Below are positions 34,192-42,394 of a stretch of DNA of 64,000 nucleotides, in pieces. The DNA comes from Sediminibacterium sp. GTDB taxonomy: Bacteria > Bacteroidota > Bacteroidia > Chitinophagales > Chitinophagaceae. The DNA lies in the NCBI GenBank assembly GCA_017537025.1, contig JAFWCB010000004.1, forward strand, positions 310,001 to 374,000, read 5' to 3'. Below the pieces are notes generated by a model. It was given only the letters and a program-made list of their open reading frames with translations, had not been told where the DNA came from and did not search any database. Numbering within the stretch: the stretch's first letter is position 1; each line of letters begins with the position of its first letter. Both the position numbers and the translations under genes were made by a program.

Positions 34192-36103
34192 CTATTAATT
34201 CAATTTTGCCTTTGCGTTTTAATTCCCGTTCCTTAATCATTTCAAAAATGACGGGAGTAATAAGTAATACATAAATGGTGGATGTAATAGTGCCGCCAAT
34301 CAATGGAATGGTAATTGGCCGCATAATATCACTGCCCACACCAGTTGCCCAAAGAATAGGTATTAAGCCAAACAGACCGACTGATACAGTCATCAGTTTT
34401 GGCCGCAACCTTTTTGCTGAACCTTCAATTACAAACTCACGGATGATAGCCGGAGTTAATGTTGATTTTGAATTGCCGTGTTTGGCTACCATGTTATTCA
34501 TTGCTTCGTTCAGGTAAATGGTCATGAGCATGGCGGTTTCAATCGCCATTCCAAACAAGGCAATAAAGCCAACTGCGACTGCTACTGATAAATTGATACC
34601 ATAGAAATAAACCATGAACACTCCGCCAATTAATGCAAACGGGACGGTTATCATGGTGGTGATGGCTTCCTTAAAAGAATGATAAGTAAAATACAATACC
34701 ATAAAAATGATTACGAGTACAATTGGTAAAATCATTTTCAATGTGCGGTTAGCTCTTATCTGGTTTTCCCATTGGCCACTCCATTCGAGAAAATAACCTT
34801 TGGGAAGTTTTGTTATCATCTGGTTCAGTTTCTGCTGTGCTTCTTTTACTGTACTTCCCAAATCTCTTTCTCTCACATTAAACAAAACAGTACCTCTCAG
34901 CATAGCGTTTTCTGAATTTATCATCGGCGGGCCATCACTCAGTTTTATATCTGCCACTGCTTCTAAAGGAACAGGACCGAAGTTCATCGTCTGCACCTGC
35001 AATCGTTTTAATGATTCAAGGTTGTTACGGAAATCCTGCCCGTATCTTGCATTAACGGAAAATCGCTGACGGCCTTCAATAGTTGTAGTAAGTTTCATGC
35101 CCCCTAATGCACTTTCAATTACGGTGTTCACATCATCCACACTTAAACCATATCTGCCAATTTCTTCCCTCTTCACTGCTATGTCCACATACTTACCACC
35201 GGTTATCGGTTCCACATATAAATCCTTTACGCCATCAATCCCTTCCAATTGTTTTTTTATTGTTTGAGCAAAAGCATAAATGCTGTCAAGGTTTTGTCCA
35301 TATACTTTTAAACCAACATCGGTACGGATACCTGTTGAAAGCATATTGATACGATTAATAATCGGTTGTGTCCATCCGTTGGTTACACCCGGTATCTGCA
35401 TTTTTGAATTAAGCTCATTAATGATACCATCCTTGGTCATTCCTTTTCGCCATTCATTTTTTGGTTTTAGCAAAATGATGGTTTCAATCATACTGATTGG
35501 CGAATTATCTGTTGCAGTGTTTGCCCGTCCGGCCTTTCCTAATACATGAGAAACTTCGGGGACAGTACGGATTATTTTATCCTGCACCTGTAATAATCTT
35601 TTTACTTCAGAGTTGGAAACATCTGGCAATGTAACCGGCATGAATAACAACGACCCCTCATCTAATGGCGGCATAAACTCAGAACCTAAACGGGTCATCA
35701 TAATTATGCCAACAGTCAATGCAATAATGTTGATACCGATTGTTGTTTTGCGCCATTTCAAACACCATTTCAAGATTGGTGTGTAAATTTTTTCCAGTGT
35801 TCTTGTAATGGGGTTAGCACTCTCAGGCTTCAGCCTTCCTTTCAGGAAAAAAGAAATTAATACAGGTGTTAAGGTAATCGCCAGGAAGGCATCTATCAGC
35901 AGGATAAAAGTTTTTGTCCAGGCTAAGGGACTGAACAGTTTTCCTTCCATACCAGTTAACAAAAACACCGGTAGAAAAGAAGTAACAACAATGATGGTTG
36001 AATAGAATACACCAGGGCCTACCTGTTTAGACGACTTTTCAATGATGTCATTTCTTTCCTCTGCTGTCAAAGGGTCTTTATTTCTTTTAAACCATTTTGC
36101 CAT
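34178..36103 (-). CDS. cusA: C-terminal part of a split CusA-type RND pump
   Basis: This 641-residue gene encodes TM5-TM12 and the second periplasmic loop of a CusA-family pump. It begins MAKWFKRNKDPLTAEERNDI, then TM5 (GPGVFYSTIIVVTSFLPVFL), the loop with LGSEFMPPLDEGSLLFMPVT, and ends after TM12. The first half of the pump is the gene 2 bp upstream (36106-37395), in a different frame. Together they give about 1070 residues, the full family length, and the break is in the cytosolic loop between TM4 and TM5. It has its own ATG. It could be a true two-gene pump or one gene with a one-base frameshift. Confidence 0.88.
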   Translation of the reverse strand: MAKWFKRNKDPLTAEERNDIIEKSSKQVGPGVFYSTIIVVTSFLPVFLLTGMEGKLFSPLAWTKTFILLIDAFLAITLTPVLISFFLKGRLKPESANPITRTLEKIYTPILKWCLKWRKTTIGINIIALTVGIIMMTRLGSEFMPPLDEGSLLFMPVTLPDVSNSEVKRLLQVQDKIIRTVPEVSHVLGKAGRANTATDNSPISMIETIILLKPKNEWRKGMTKDGIINELNSKMQIPGVTNGWTQPIINRINMLSTGIRTDVGLKVYGQNLDSIYAFAQTIKKQLEGIDGVKDLYVEPITGGKYVDIAVKREEIGRYGLSVDDVNTVIESALGGMKLTTTIEGRQRFSVNARYGQDFRNNLESLKRLQVQTMNFGPVPLEAVADIKLSDGPPMINSENAMLRGTVLFNVRERDLGSTVKEAQQKLNQMITKLPKGYFLEWSGQWENQIRANRTLKMILPIVLVIIFMVLYFTYHSFKEAITTMITVPFALIGGVFMVYFYGINLSVAVAVGFIALFGMAIETAMLMTIYLNEAMNNMVAKHGNSKSTLTPAIIREFVIEGSAKRLRPKLMTVSVGLFGLIPILWATGVGSDIMRPITIPLIGGTITSTIYVLLITPVIFEMIKERELKRKGKIELIDVKE

Positions 36104-36105
36104 GT

Positions 36106-37395
36106 TTATGTTTTATTAGATGACTTTAATTTTTCTGTTTGTGCTTCGCTGATATGCCGGTAGGCATTTTCCACCATTACAATGCCATCATCAACCACCA
36201 CACCAATAGCCAGTGCTATGCCTGTTAATGACATAATGTTGGAAGAGATGCCAAAGAGTTCAAGAAAAATAAAACCAGCAGCAACAGAAATAGGTAATTG
36301 AATAAGAATGATAACAGCACTGCGCCAGTGGAACAAAAAGATGAGAACAATAAGAGATACTGCAATCATTTCTTCTATCAATGTACCTTTCACCGATTGT
36401 ACAGCTTCTTGTATCAATGTGCTCCTGTCGTAAGATGTTTTAAAGGTTACTCCGTCAGGCAATCCTTTTTCCACTTCCTTCATTTTCGTTTTCACCGCTT
36501 CAATTACCTTGTTGGCATTTTCGCCATACCGCATTACTACAATGCCGCCAACCACTTCGCCCTTTCCATCCATATCAAAAATGCCGAGACGTAAATCGCC
36601 GCCCATTTGTACGCTGCCAATATCCTTTACTCTTACAGGAATACCATTGTAATTGTTCAATGCAATATTCTCCACATCTTCTTTGCTCTTGATATAGCCA
36701 AGGCCACGAATGATATAAGCCATATCTGCCATTTCAAATTTTCTGCCGCCCACATCATTGTTATTTGCTTTTACTTTATTCATTACATCCATCAAAGAGA
36801 TGTTGTAATACTGCAATTTTACCGGGTCAACAACTAACTGGTATTGTTTTTCAAACCCACCAAAGGATGCTACTTCTGCCACACCCGGCACAGTTTGCAA
36901 TGCAAACTTGATGTACCAATCCTGTAAAGCTCTTTGTTCACCTAAATTCATTTTAGGTGCATCCAGGTGATACCAATAGATATGACCAACTCCGGTTCCA
37001 TCCGGGCCCAATGTTGGTGTTACTCCCTGTGGTAATAAACGCTGTGCAAAATTTAACCGCTCCAATACTCTTGTTCTTGCCCAATAGATGTCAACATTAT
37101 CTTCAAAAATCACATAGACGAAACTCATCCCGAACATGGAAGTGCCACGGATATTTTTAATCTTTGGAATACCCTGCAGGTTACTCACCAATGGATACGT
37201 CACCTGGTCTTCCATTACCTGCGGACTGCGACCCATCCACTCTGTAAAAACGATTACCTGGTTTTCACTCAAATCGGGAATGGCATCAATAGGGTTTTGT
37301 TTGACCGAGTAAATGCCATACGCAAACAGGCCGCCTGCCAGCAGCAGAACAACAAGCCTGTTACGTAAAGCCAGTTCAATTAATTTTTGAACCAT
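36106..37395 (-). CDS. cusA: N-terminal part of a split CusA-type RND pump
   Basis: This 429-residue gene encodes TM1, the first periplasmic loop and TM2-TM4 of a CusA-type pump. The start is MVQKLIELALRNRLVVLLLA with PIDAIPDLSENQVIV after it, typical of the copper/silver branch. TM4 reads GIALAIGVVVDDGIVMVENA (near residue 395-415) and the protein ends soon after, with SEAQTEKLKSSNKT. The stop TAA is 2 bp before the ATG of the C-terminal gene. One extra A in the AAAA run before the stop would join both frames. The gene heads the set pump-channel-adaptor-adaptor. Confidence 0.88.
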   Translation of the reverse strand: MVQKLIELALRNRLVVLLLAGGLFAYGIYSVKQNPIDAIPDLSENQVIVFTEWMGRSPQVMEDQVTYPLVSNLQGIPKIKNIRGTSMFGMSFVYVIFEDNVDIYWARTRVLERLNFAQRLLPQGVTPTLGPDGTGVGHIYWYHLDAPKMNLGEQRALQDWYIKFALQTVPGVAEVASFGGFEKQYQLVVDPVKLQYYNISLMDVMNKVKANNNDVGGRKFEMADMAYIIRGLGYIKSKEDVENIALNNYNGIPVRVKDIGSVQMGGDLRLGIFDMDGKGEVVGGIVVMRYGENANKVIEAVKTKMKEVEKGLPDGVTFKTSYDRSTLIQEAVQSVKGTLIEEMIAVSLIVLIFLFHWRSAVIILIQLPISVAAGFIFLELFGISSNIMSLTGIALAIGVVVDDGIVMVENAYRHISEAQTEKLKSSNKT

Positions 37396-37429
37396 AACTT
37401 GATTTTAATAGTTTGGAAGGATAGAAACA

Positions 37430-37960
37430 TTAGTTTGCCTTCTCTTTTAAATCCATACCGCATTTGCTGCATTTACCGGGTTTATTACTTGTAACATCCG
37501 AATGCATTGGGCAGGAATATATTTTCATTACTTCCCTTTTCATTTTTTCTTTGGGAGAAAGTGTCAGGTCCATACCGCATTTTGAACATTTTCCAGCCTC
37601 GTTACTGGTCACTTCAGGGTGCATTGAACAGGCATATACTTTCTTATCTTTCTTTACTTCTTTTAAATCCATATTGCATTTGCTGCACTTACCGGTCTTA
37701 TTGCTGGTTTCTTCAGGGTGCATGGGGCAAGCATACATTTTCATTACTTCCCTTTTCATTTTTTCTTTGGGAGAAAGTGTTAAGTCCATACCACAGGTAG
37801 CACACTTACCCGGCCCATCCATTACCACACCCGGATGCATCGGGCATTCATATTTTAGTTTTTCAGCCTTCTGTTTTTTTATTTTTGTTGTGTCTTGTGC
37901 AAATAAGTTCAAAGACATGATGGTTATAGCTGCCATCATCAGCATTTTAATTGCTTTCAT
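37430..37960 (-). CDS. secreted protein with four tandem HMBDs
   Basis: This 176-residue protein has a signal peptide (MKAIKMLMMAAITIMSLNLF) and four heavy-metal-binding domains starting near residues 38, 77, 107 and 149. Each has the pattern YxCPMHP...GKCxxCxMDL; the third has CSMHP and the fourth CPMHS. Lys-rich links (LSPKEKMKREVMK) join the units. It is likely a high-capacity Cu/Ag-binding protein of the periplasm, encoded directly before the split pump. Two internal 216-bp repeats show that it grew by duplication. Confidence 0.85.
   Translation of the reverse strand: MKAIKMLMMAAITIMSLNLFAQDTTKIKKQKAEKLKYECPMHPGVVMDGPGKCATCGMDLTLSPKEKMKREVMKMYACPMHPEETSNKTGKCSKCNMDLKEVKKDKKVYACSMHPEVTSNEAGKCSKCGMDLTLSPKEKMKREVMKIYSCPMHSDVTSNKPGKCSKCGMDLKEKAN
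37510..37800 (-). repeat. 216-bp internal duplication in the four-HMBD gene
   Basis: The stretch coding for LSPKEKMKREVMK and its flanks occurs at 37526 and again at 37742, exactly 216 bp (72 codons) apart, with almost no base changes over about 40 bp. This marks a recent duplication of a two-domain unit. Confidence 0.7.
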
Positions 37961-38043
37961 TTTTTTGATTTTATTTTACTAATTATTTCTTCTAATTATT
38001 TAATGGCTTAATAAGCCAAATCATATACTAAACAATCCGGTTA

Positions 38044-38415
38044 CTACAACTGCATGGTTCTGTAATGGCAGCAATCAGGCAGCTTGTTGTAAACTGAGTC
38101 ATCTGCTTTATACTTTTCAGTATCGTTTCCGGCAGCTGCTATGCTTCTCTGGGCTTTATCTCCAGCTTCTTTTTTAAATACACTGAATTTTAAAACAAGT
38201 ATTTGTGTGTATTCATTCCACACAGCATACTTTATCCCATCTACTGAGTATGCCGCAGTTTCAATTCGTCTTTTATCCATGCCGCATGCACCGGATACTT
38301 TTACTTTTTCAGTTTTAATGCCAATGGTTCTTTCTGTTTTGTCGCTTTGTGCATTGGCAAATGATACTGTAACTAATACAATAGCTACAGTAAAAAGCAT
38401 TTTAAGCGTTTTCAT
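38044..38415 (-). CDS. secreted HMA-like protein lacking the second Cys
   Basis: This 123-residue protein has a signal peptide (MKTLKMLFTVAIVLVTVSFA) and an HMA-like domain with the motif VSGACGMDKRRIETAAYSVD (about residues 41-60). The C-terminal part IAAAGNDTEKYKADDSVYNK is typical of periplasmic HMA proteins of Bacteroidota, and a late CCHY completes it. Usual members have CGMC; here the second Cys is Asp, so the classical CxxC copper site is broken. The late Cys pair may replace it. It lies between the four-HMBD gene and a HYC_CC_PP gene on the same strand. Confidence 0.75.
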   Translation of the reverse strand: MKTLKMLFTVAIVLVTVSFANAQSDKTERTIGIKTEKVKVSGACGMDKRRIETAAYSVDGIKYAVWNEYTQILVLKFSVFKKEAGDKAQRSIAAAGNDTEKYKADDSVYNKLPDCCHYRTMQL

Positions 38416-38514
38416 TTTTTAATTTTTAAATGTTAGGAAATCTGTTTTGTCAGGCGCATGTAAATGCCGATAGCCCGACAATTGAATTGCCTGGCTTATT
38501 GAAGGAAATAAACT

Positions 38515-38913
38515 TTAAATAAGGAAAGTTCTGTTAAGTATGTAAACTGCAACGCCATTACTTCGGGGAGGGGCATTGCTTACAGGATAATCTTCCGGGA
38601 TAGAAGTAAGATTGAAAGAGGGGGCATCAACAAATGAAACAGGTAAATCTATTGCAAGTATTTGAAGTAGTTGCAGCCCTGCTTCTGCCGCTTTCTGGTC
38701 CGTATTGTTTTTTAAAAACTTGTTTTCGTCATTGCAACAGCCTTTTTCTTTTGCCTCATTGGTCTTCATGCCACAGTTGTCACAGGTTTTGGATTCCTTT
38801 TGCCCTAAACCCCAATCAGCCAGTTTGCCCATGCAGTAGTGCATATGCACCGTAGCACCAGCGGATGTGCTGATGTATAAAACTGCTAATATGGCGGCGG
38901 CGAACCTTTTCAT
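38515..38913 (-). CDS. HYC_CC_PP family protein
   Basis: This 132-residue protein has a signal peptide and all three marks of the family: HMHYCMGKL (HYC, about residues 23-31), KGCCNDEN (CC, about 57-64), and SNAPPRSNGVAVYILNRTFL (PP, near the end). Additional Cys (TCDNCGMK) give a likely metal site. These proteins are found beside copper transport genes, but no function is established. TAACTTTG, a -7-type element, lies at 38920-38927 just upstream on the minus strand. Confidence 0.8.
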   Translation of the reverse strand: MKRFAAAILAVLYISTSAGATVHMHYCMGKLADWGLGQKESKTCDNCGMKTNEAKEKGCCNDENKFLKNNTDQKAAEAGLQLLQILAIDLPVSFVDAPSFNLTSIPEDYPVSNAPPRSNGVAVYILNRTFLI

Positions 38914-39057
38914 TTAATTCAAAGTTATAATAAATCTATTTAGTTTTTTGCATGATTTATTTTATGAGGATACAAAACAAAGAAATTAATACAGATTGGT
39001 ATATGATAAATATCAGTTCTGTACATGAGTTCAGTAAGTTAATCCCTTATTCAATAA

Positions 39058-39144
39058 TCATTTACAGCAATCCTTTTTCCTTACAAAAAGAGCTTTGAAG
39101 AGTTTCCAGAAAAATTGCCCAATTGATTTTATTACAGTCATCAT
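39058..39144 (-). CDS. 28-aa cationic peptide ending in Cys-Cys-Lys
   Basis: A 28-residue frame starts at ATG 39144 inside the last codons of the HMA-MauE gene, overlapping its stop, and ends at TGA 39058. It reads as one amphipathic, basic helix (SIGQFFWKLFKALFVRKK) followed by DCCK. The overlap suggests translation coupling, and the terminal Cys pair suggests a metal site. It is too short for statistical support, and no family was matched. Confidence 0.45.
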   Translation of the reverse strand: MMTVIKSIGQFFWKLFKALFVRKKDCCK

Positions 39145-39881
39145 AACATAGTTAGTAGCATTGTCCCACTCATGCCAATCATCAATAAATCTTCAATGAT
39201 GGTGATGGTACTCATGGGTAAATTAAATACAGCACCAAGACAGGCACATTTTATTTTTCGCTTATTAAAAACGCTTTGCAAAACCCCTATAATGCTAACC
39301 GTCATTACTACAAAGGTAACGGTATTGATAAGGATTGGATTGAACCCGGTTAAAAAGGCCAAGCCTAAAGCCAGTTCAGTAAAAGCATAAACATAGCCCC
39401 ATCCGTTCCACCTTTTTGCTACAATATCATACATGCTGTAACTTTCAGCAAATCCTTTCAGGTTAAGTAATTTAAAAAAGGAGAAAACCAAAAAGAACCC
39501 TGCCATAAAATAATTCATCCAGCGCATCCATATAAAATCCCCCTGTACCCATTCTGCCAGCAATGTAATGCCCGTGATATATCCAAAAATCAGCAGTATG
39601 GGTTTATAGGTTTGAAACCAGGATTTTGTTTCTTTTTCAGATAAAGCTGATATTGCATTTTGATGCAGATGATTTGCTTCAGAGAATTGATATTTCGGAT
39701 ACTCTTTTAAAGCTTCCTTGAATTGCTGAGTCGAAATATGTTTATCCATGTCAATAGTAGCTTCTCCTTTTGGCAAATCAATAGTTACATTTTTTACCCC
39801 TTGTACTTTTGATAAAAGGCCTTGCACTTTAGCCTGGCAACCGGTACAGGTCATACCGGTGACGGAATATGTATGTGTCAT
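39141..39881 (-). CDS. HMA domain fused to MauE/DoxX-like membrane protein
   Basis: This 246-residue protein has an N-terminal heavy-metal-associated domain (VTGMTCTGCQAKVQGLLSKV, metal Cys at about residues 12 and 15), a short link, and a membrane part of about five helices. That part matches MauE/DoxX-like proteins (FMAGFFLVFSFFKLLNLKGF, later KIKCACLGAVFNLP with a CxC pair). The HMA part would bring Cu(I) or Hg(II) in the cytosol to the membrane part, much like MerT or a MerP/MerT fusion. It lies downstream of the AraC-type gene, and its stop overlaps a small peptide gene. The direction of transport is unknown. Confidence 0.85.
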   Translation of the reverse strand: MTHTYSVTGMTCTGCQAKVQGLLSKVQGVKNVTIDLPKGEATIDMDKHISTQQFKEALKEYPKYQFSEANHLHQNAISALSEKETKSWFQTYKPILLIFGYITGITLLAEWVQGDFIWMRWMNYFMAGFFLVFSFFKLLNLKGFAESYSMYDIVAKRWNGWGYVYAFTELALGLAFLTGFNPILINTVTFVVMTVSIIGVLQSVFNKRKIKCACLGAVFNLPMSTITIIEDLLMIGMSGTMLLTML

Positions 39882-39956
39882 AGTTTATTAATTAACGACA
39901 CAAAGTTCTATTCAATATTTCACTAAATGTTATAGAATTATGGAAAAGAGTTATAC

Positions 39957-40526
39957 CTATTTGATTTTCACTTTATCTAAAGGTTTGCGATGAGAAGAGC
40001 CTAATTTTTTGAAATGACTCGGTGTAAGCCCGGTAATTTTTTTGAATTGGGAAGATAAGTGTGCCACACTGCTATATCCTAACTTATAAGAAATTTCACT
40101 CAGGTTCATTTCGCCATATACCAGCCATTCTTTTACTTTCTCAATTTTCTGGAGAAGAAAGAAGTGTTCAACAGTTATGCCTTCTACCTCAGAAAACAGG
40201 CGGGAAATATAACTATAGTCCTTATGCAAAGCAGAGCTTAAAAATTGAATGATGCTAAAATGCTCTTCTATTTCGCCTGACTGAACTTTCTTAATTAATA
40301 AGCCTTTAATTTTCTCAATTTGCTTTTGGTTCTGGTCATCAAGAATTTCAAAGCCCAACGAATTCAACCTGTCAGCCAATTGTTGTAATTGTTTACCTGT
40401 TGGCTCTTTTTGCAATTCAACCTCTCCCAGGTTCATCCGGGTTGTTTTCAGGTTCAATTTTTCAAGCTCCTGACTAACGGCCATTACACAGCGATTGCAA
40501 ACCATGTTCTTTATAAATAATACCAT
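39957..40526 (-). CDS. AraC-type regulator with HMA-like sensor domain
   Basis: This 189-residue protein joins an N-terminal HMA-like ferredoxin fold of about 65 residues to an AraC DNA-binding domain. The N-terminus has CNRC at residues 10-13, a CxxC metal motif, and SLGFEILDD ends the fold. The C-terminal part has MNLSEISYKLGYSSVAHLSS and FKKITGLTPSHFKKL, the two helix-turn-helix units. It is probably a cytosolic copper or related metal sensor that controls the minus-strand genes beside it. It is the only clear metal-sensing regulator in the window. A perfect 12-bp palindrome lies 7 bp before its ATG. Confidence 0.85.
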   Translation of the reverse strand: MVLFIKNMVCNRCVMAVSQELEKLNLKTTRMNLGEVELQKEPTGKQLQQLADRLNSLGFEILDDQNQKQIEKIKGLLIKKVQSGEIEEHFSIIQFLSSALHKDYSYISRLFSEVEGITVEHFFLLQKIEKVKEWLVYGEMNLSEISYKLGYSSVAHLSSQFKKITGLTPSHFKKLGSSHRKPLDKVKIK

Positions 40527-40532
40527 AAGTGT

Positions 40533-40544
40533 TTATACGTATAA
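40533..40544. promoter_or_regulatory. 12-bp palindrome TTATACGTATAA
   Basis: This perfect palindrome is 7 bp upstream of the ATG of the AraC-type regulator gene, between it and the divergent acetyltransferase gene. It may be an autoregulatory site. AraC proteins more often bind direct repeats, so another regulator is possible. Confidence 0.35.
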
Positions 40545-40734
40545 GGATGAATTTAATTATTGGCATTTCTCCTGTTTGCAATATCGCTATTTTAAGTAAA
40601 GCTATGGCCGTATTTTGAAAGGTTGTTGAATTTTAGCCCTGATTTCCAGTAGTATTACATAACAAAGTGCCGGCTTTGCCATAATCGGTATAAAAATTGA
40701 GAGTCAATTATTTATATACACATCTAATTGAGCC

Positions 40735-41304
40735 ATGACGAGAGCAACATTAAATGACAGGGAGTTGGTAACTGATATTTTAACCCGGTCTTTTGTTGAC
40801 AACAAGAGTGTCAATTACATAATTAAACAAGATGAAAAAAGGGAGCAATGTTTAAAAGGTCTGATGGAATATTCATTTGATGTATGCAATTTATTTGGCG
40901 AAGTCTTTATTTCAGACGATAGAAAAGCATGTGCTTTGATTGTTGTGCCAGATAGAAAAAAGGTTACAGTAAAATCAATACTGCTCGATATAAAAATGGC
41001 GCTGTCAGTTACAGGGATTTCAAATATTAGGAAAGCTATCAGCCGTGAATCAGCTATCAAAAAAATACATCCTGCTGTTCCTCTTTATTATTTATGGTTT
41101 ATAGGAGTAGAGCCATCCCAGCAAGGCCATGGTATCGGCAGCAAGTTGCTCAATGAACTTATTCAAAAAGGCCTTTCGGAAAACAGGACAATTTGCCTCG
41201 AAACATCTACCACAAAAAATATTCCCTGGTATGAGAAGCATGGCTTTAAAATATACCGGGAATTAGATTTTGGATATAAGCTGTATTTTATGAAAATGCC
41301 GTAA
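40735..41304 (+). CDS. GNAT-family acetyltransferase
   Basis: This 189-residue enzyme moves an acetyl group from acetyl-CoA to an unknown acceptor. The acetyl-CoA motif is QQGHGIGSKLLNELIQ (about residues 126-141), followed by the strand TICLETSTTKNIPWYEKHGF (about 152-171), as usual for GNAT proteins. It is divergent from the AraC gene and 15 bp upstream of the LuxR-type gene, so it may be in one transcript with the latter. There is no sign of a metal role. It could be cargo. Confidence 0.85.
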   Translation: MTRATLNDRELVTDILTRSFVDNKSVNYIIKQDEKREQCLKGLMEYSFDVCNLFGEVFISDDRKACALIVVPDRKKVTVKSILLDIKMALSVTGISNIRKAISRESAIKKIHPAVPLYYLWFIGVEPSQQGHGIGSKLLNELIQKGLSENRTICLETSTTKNIPWYEKHGFKIYRELDFGYKLYFMKMP

Positions 41305-41319
41305 CTAAATTGCAAGGTT

Positions 41320-42300
41320 ATGCTTTTGCCGGGTACCCAAATGCATATTATAACGTTTCTGTTCATTTGCATAGAAACAGTTATTCTTTTATACCTTGTC
41401 ATTTACCGGATGGCCCGGCCGGATGACAAATCAACCTTCCTCAACATCATTCTGATTTTATTATTAATTCTCTACAATGTTACCGGCGGCTTCCTTCCAG
41501 ACCCTAATATCCCTGGCTCTTATTATGTACAATTATCCATTGCTTATGCAACCGGGTTTATCACTCCCTGTTATTTCCCATACTATGTATTTAATGCCTT
41601 TGCGCTGGGAAAAATGCGGTTTCATGCATACAGGGGTGTTATATTTTTTCTCGTGGTTCCCTACCTTATATTTGTTTTACTTTTTGTTGTTTCAGGCAAA
41701 CTGGACGTCGCAAAAAATCTGCTTGTAATTCCTGTACTTTATGCTATATGGGTTATTATTACTTTAACCAGCGCAGTAAAGTTTAAATATCAAAATAACT
41801 TTAGAACAAAGGCCGCAAAGGAAGAAGTTGCTGTTCTTTTCCTGAGCCTTACACCCTGGGTGGGGCTGCCTGTAATAGATTATTTTAATTTTGGGCAAGC
41901 CGTTGAAGCAACTACTACAAATACTGGTTTTTTACTACTGCTTGCATTACAGTTAAAACAACATATTACACTGCTGAAGGCAGAGCATCAGCGGTTAATT
42001 GAATCGGAAGAACAACTGCTGAAATGGAATGAGCAACTACAGGAAGAAGTAAGAAAAAGAACACAAGAATTGGAAAATATAAGTCGGGAAGAGCGGCTTG
42101 CACAAAACTGCAAACGCTATAGTTTTACTACCCGTGAAATTGAAATTGTGATACTGGTATATAAAGGCTATTCCCATAAGCAAATTGCTGAAATGCTGTT
42201 TATAGCTGAACGAACCGTTGCAAAGCATGTGCAGAATATATTTGAAAAGGCGCAGGTGTCTAATCGTTTAGAACTTAGCAGAAAACTGGATATGGTATGA
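41320..42300 (+). CDS. membrane-anchored LuxR-type regulator
   Basis: This 326-residue protein has six or seven hydrophobic helices in the first 215 residues (IITFLFICIETVILLYLVIY, FLNIILILLLILYNVTGGF and others). A coiled coil of about 45 residues follows (ESEEQLLKWNEQLQEEVRKR), and a LuxR-type HTH at the end (FTTREIEIVILVYKGYSHKQ...ERTVAKHVQNIFEKAQVSNR, about 265-315). The coil suggests dimerisation. It may read a membrane signal and bind DNA directly without a kinase. Two Met starts are possible (41320 and 41341); the first is listed. Confidence 0.85.
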   Translation: MLLPGTQMHIITFLFICIETVILLYLVIYRMARPDDKSTFLNIILILLLILYNVTGGFLPDPNIPGSYYVQLSIAYATGFITPCYFPYYVFNAFALGKMRFHAYRGVIFFLVVPYLIFVLLFVVSGKLDVAKNLLVIPVLYAIWVIITLTSAVKFKYQNNFRTKAAKEEVAVLFLSLTPWVGLPVIDYFNFGQAVEATTTNTGFLLLLALQLKQHITLLKAEHQRLIESEEQLLKWNEQLQEEVRKRTQELENISREERLAQNCKRYSFTTREIEIVILVYKGYSHKQIAEMLFIAERTVAKHVQNIFEKAQVSNRLELSRKLDMV

Positions 42301-42394
42301 AATGCGTAGCTGGATGAAATTGGAGAAAATAGTCAATTTTACGCAGTGAAATAGTAAGTTTTGCGTATAGCAAAGGGTTTATAATTTGATAGTT

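Noticed and set aside
37464..37982. A 172-residue plus-strand frame opposite the four-HMBD gene
   Set aside because: It is the mirror of the repeated HMBD codons. The minus-strand gene has a signal peptide and four exact domain matches.
38003..38020. Palindrome GGCTTAATAAGCC between the HMA-like and four-HMBD genes
   Set aside because: It is a short AT-centred palindrome with no T-run; such sites are common by chance in AT-rich gaps.
38969..39109. A 47-residue plus-strand frame in the gap after the HYC_CC_PP gene
   Set aside because: It lacks a domain, signal peptide or promoter, and it overlaps antisense the 28-residue peptide that has better context.
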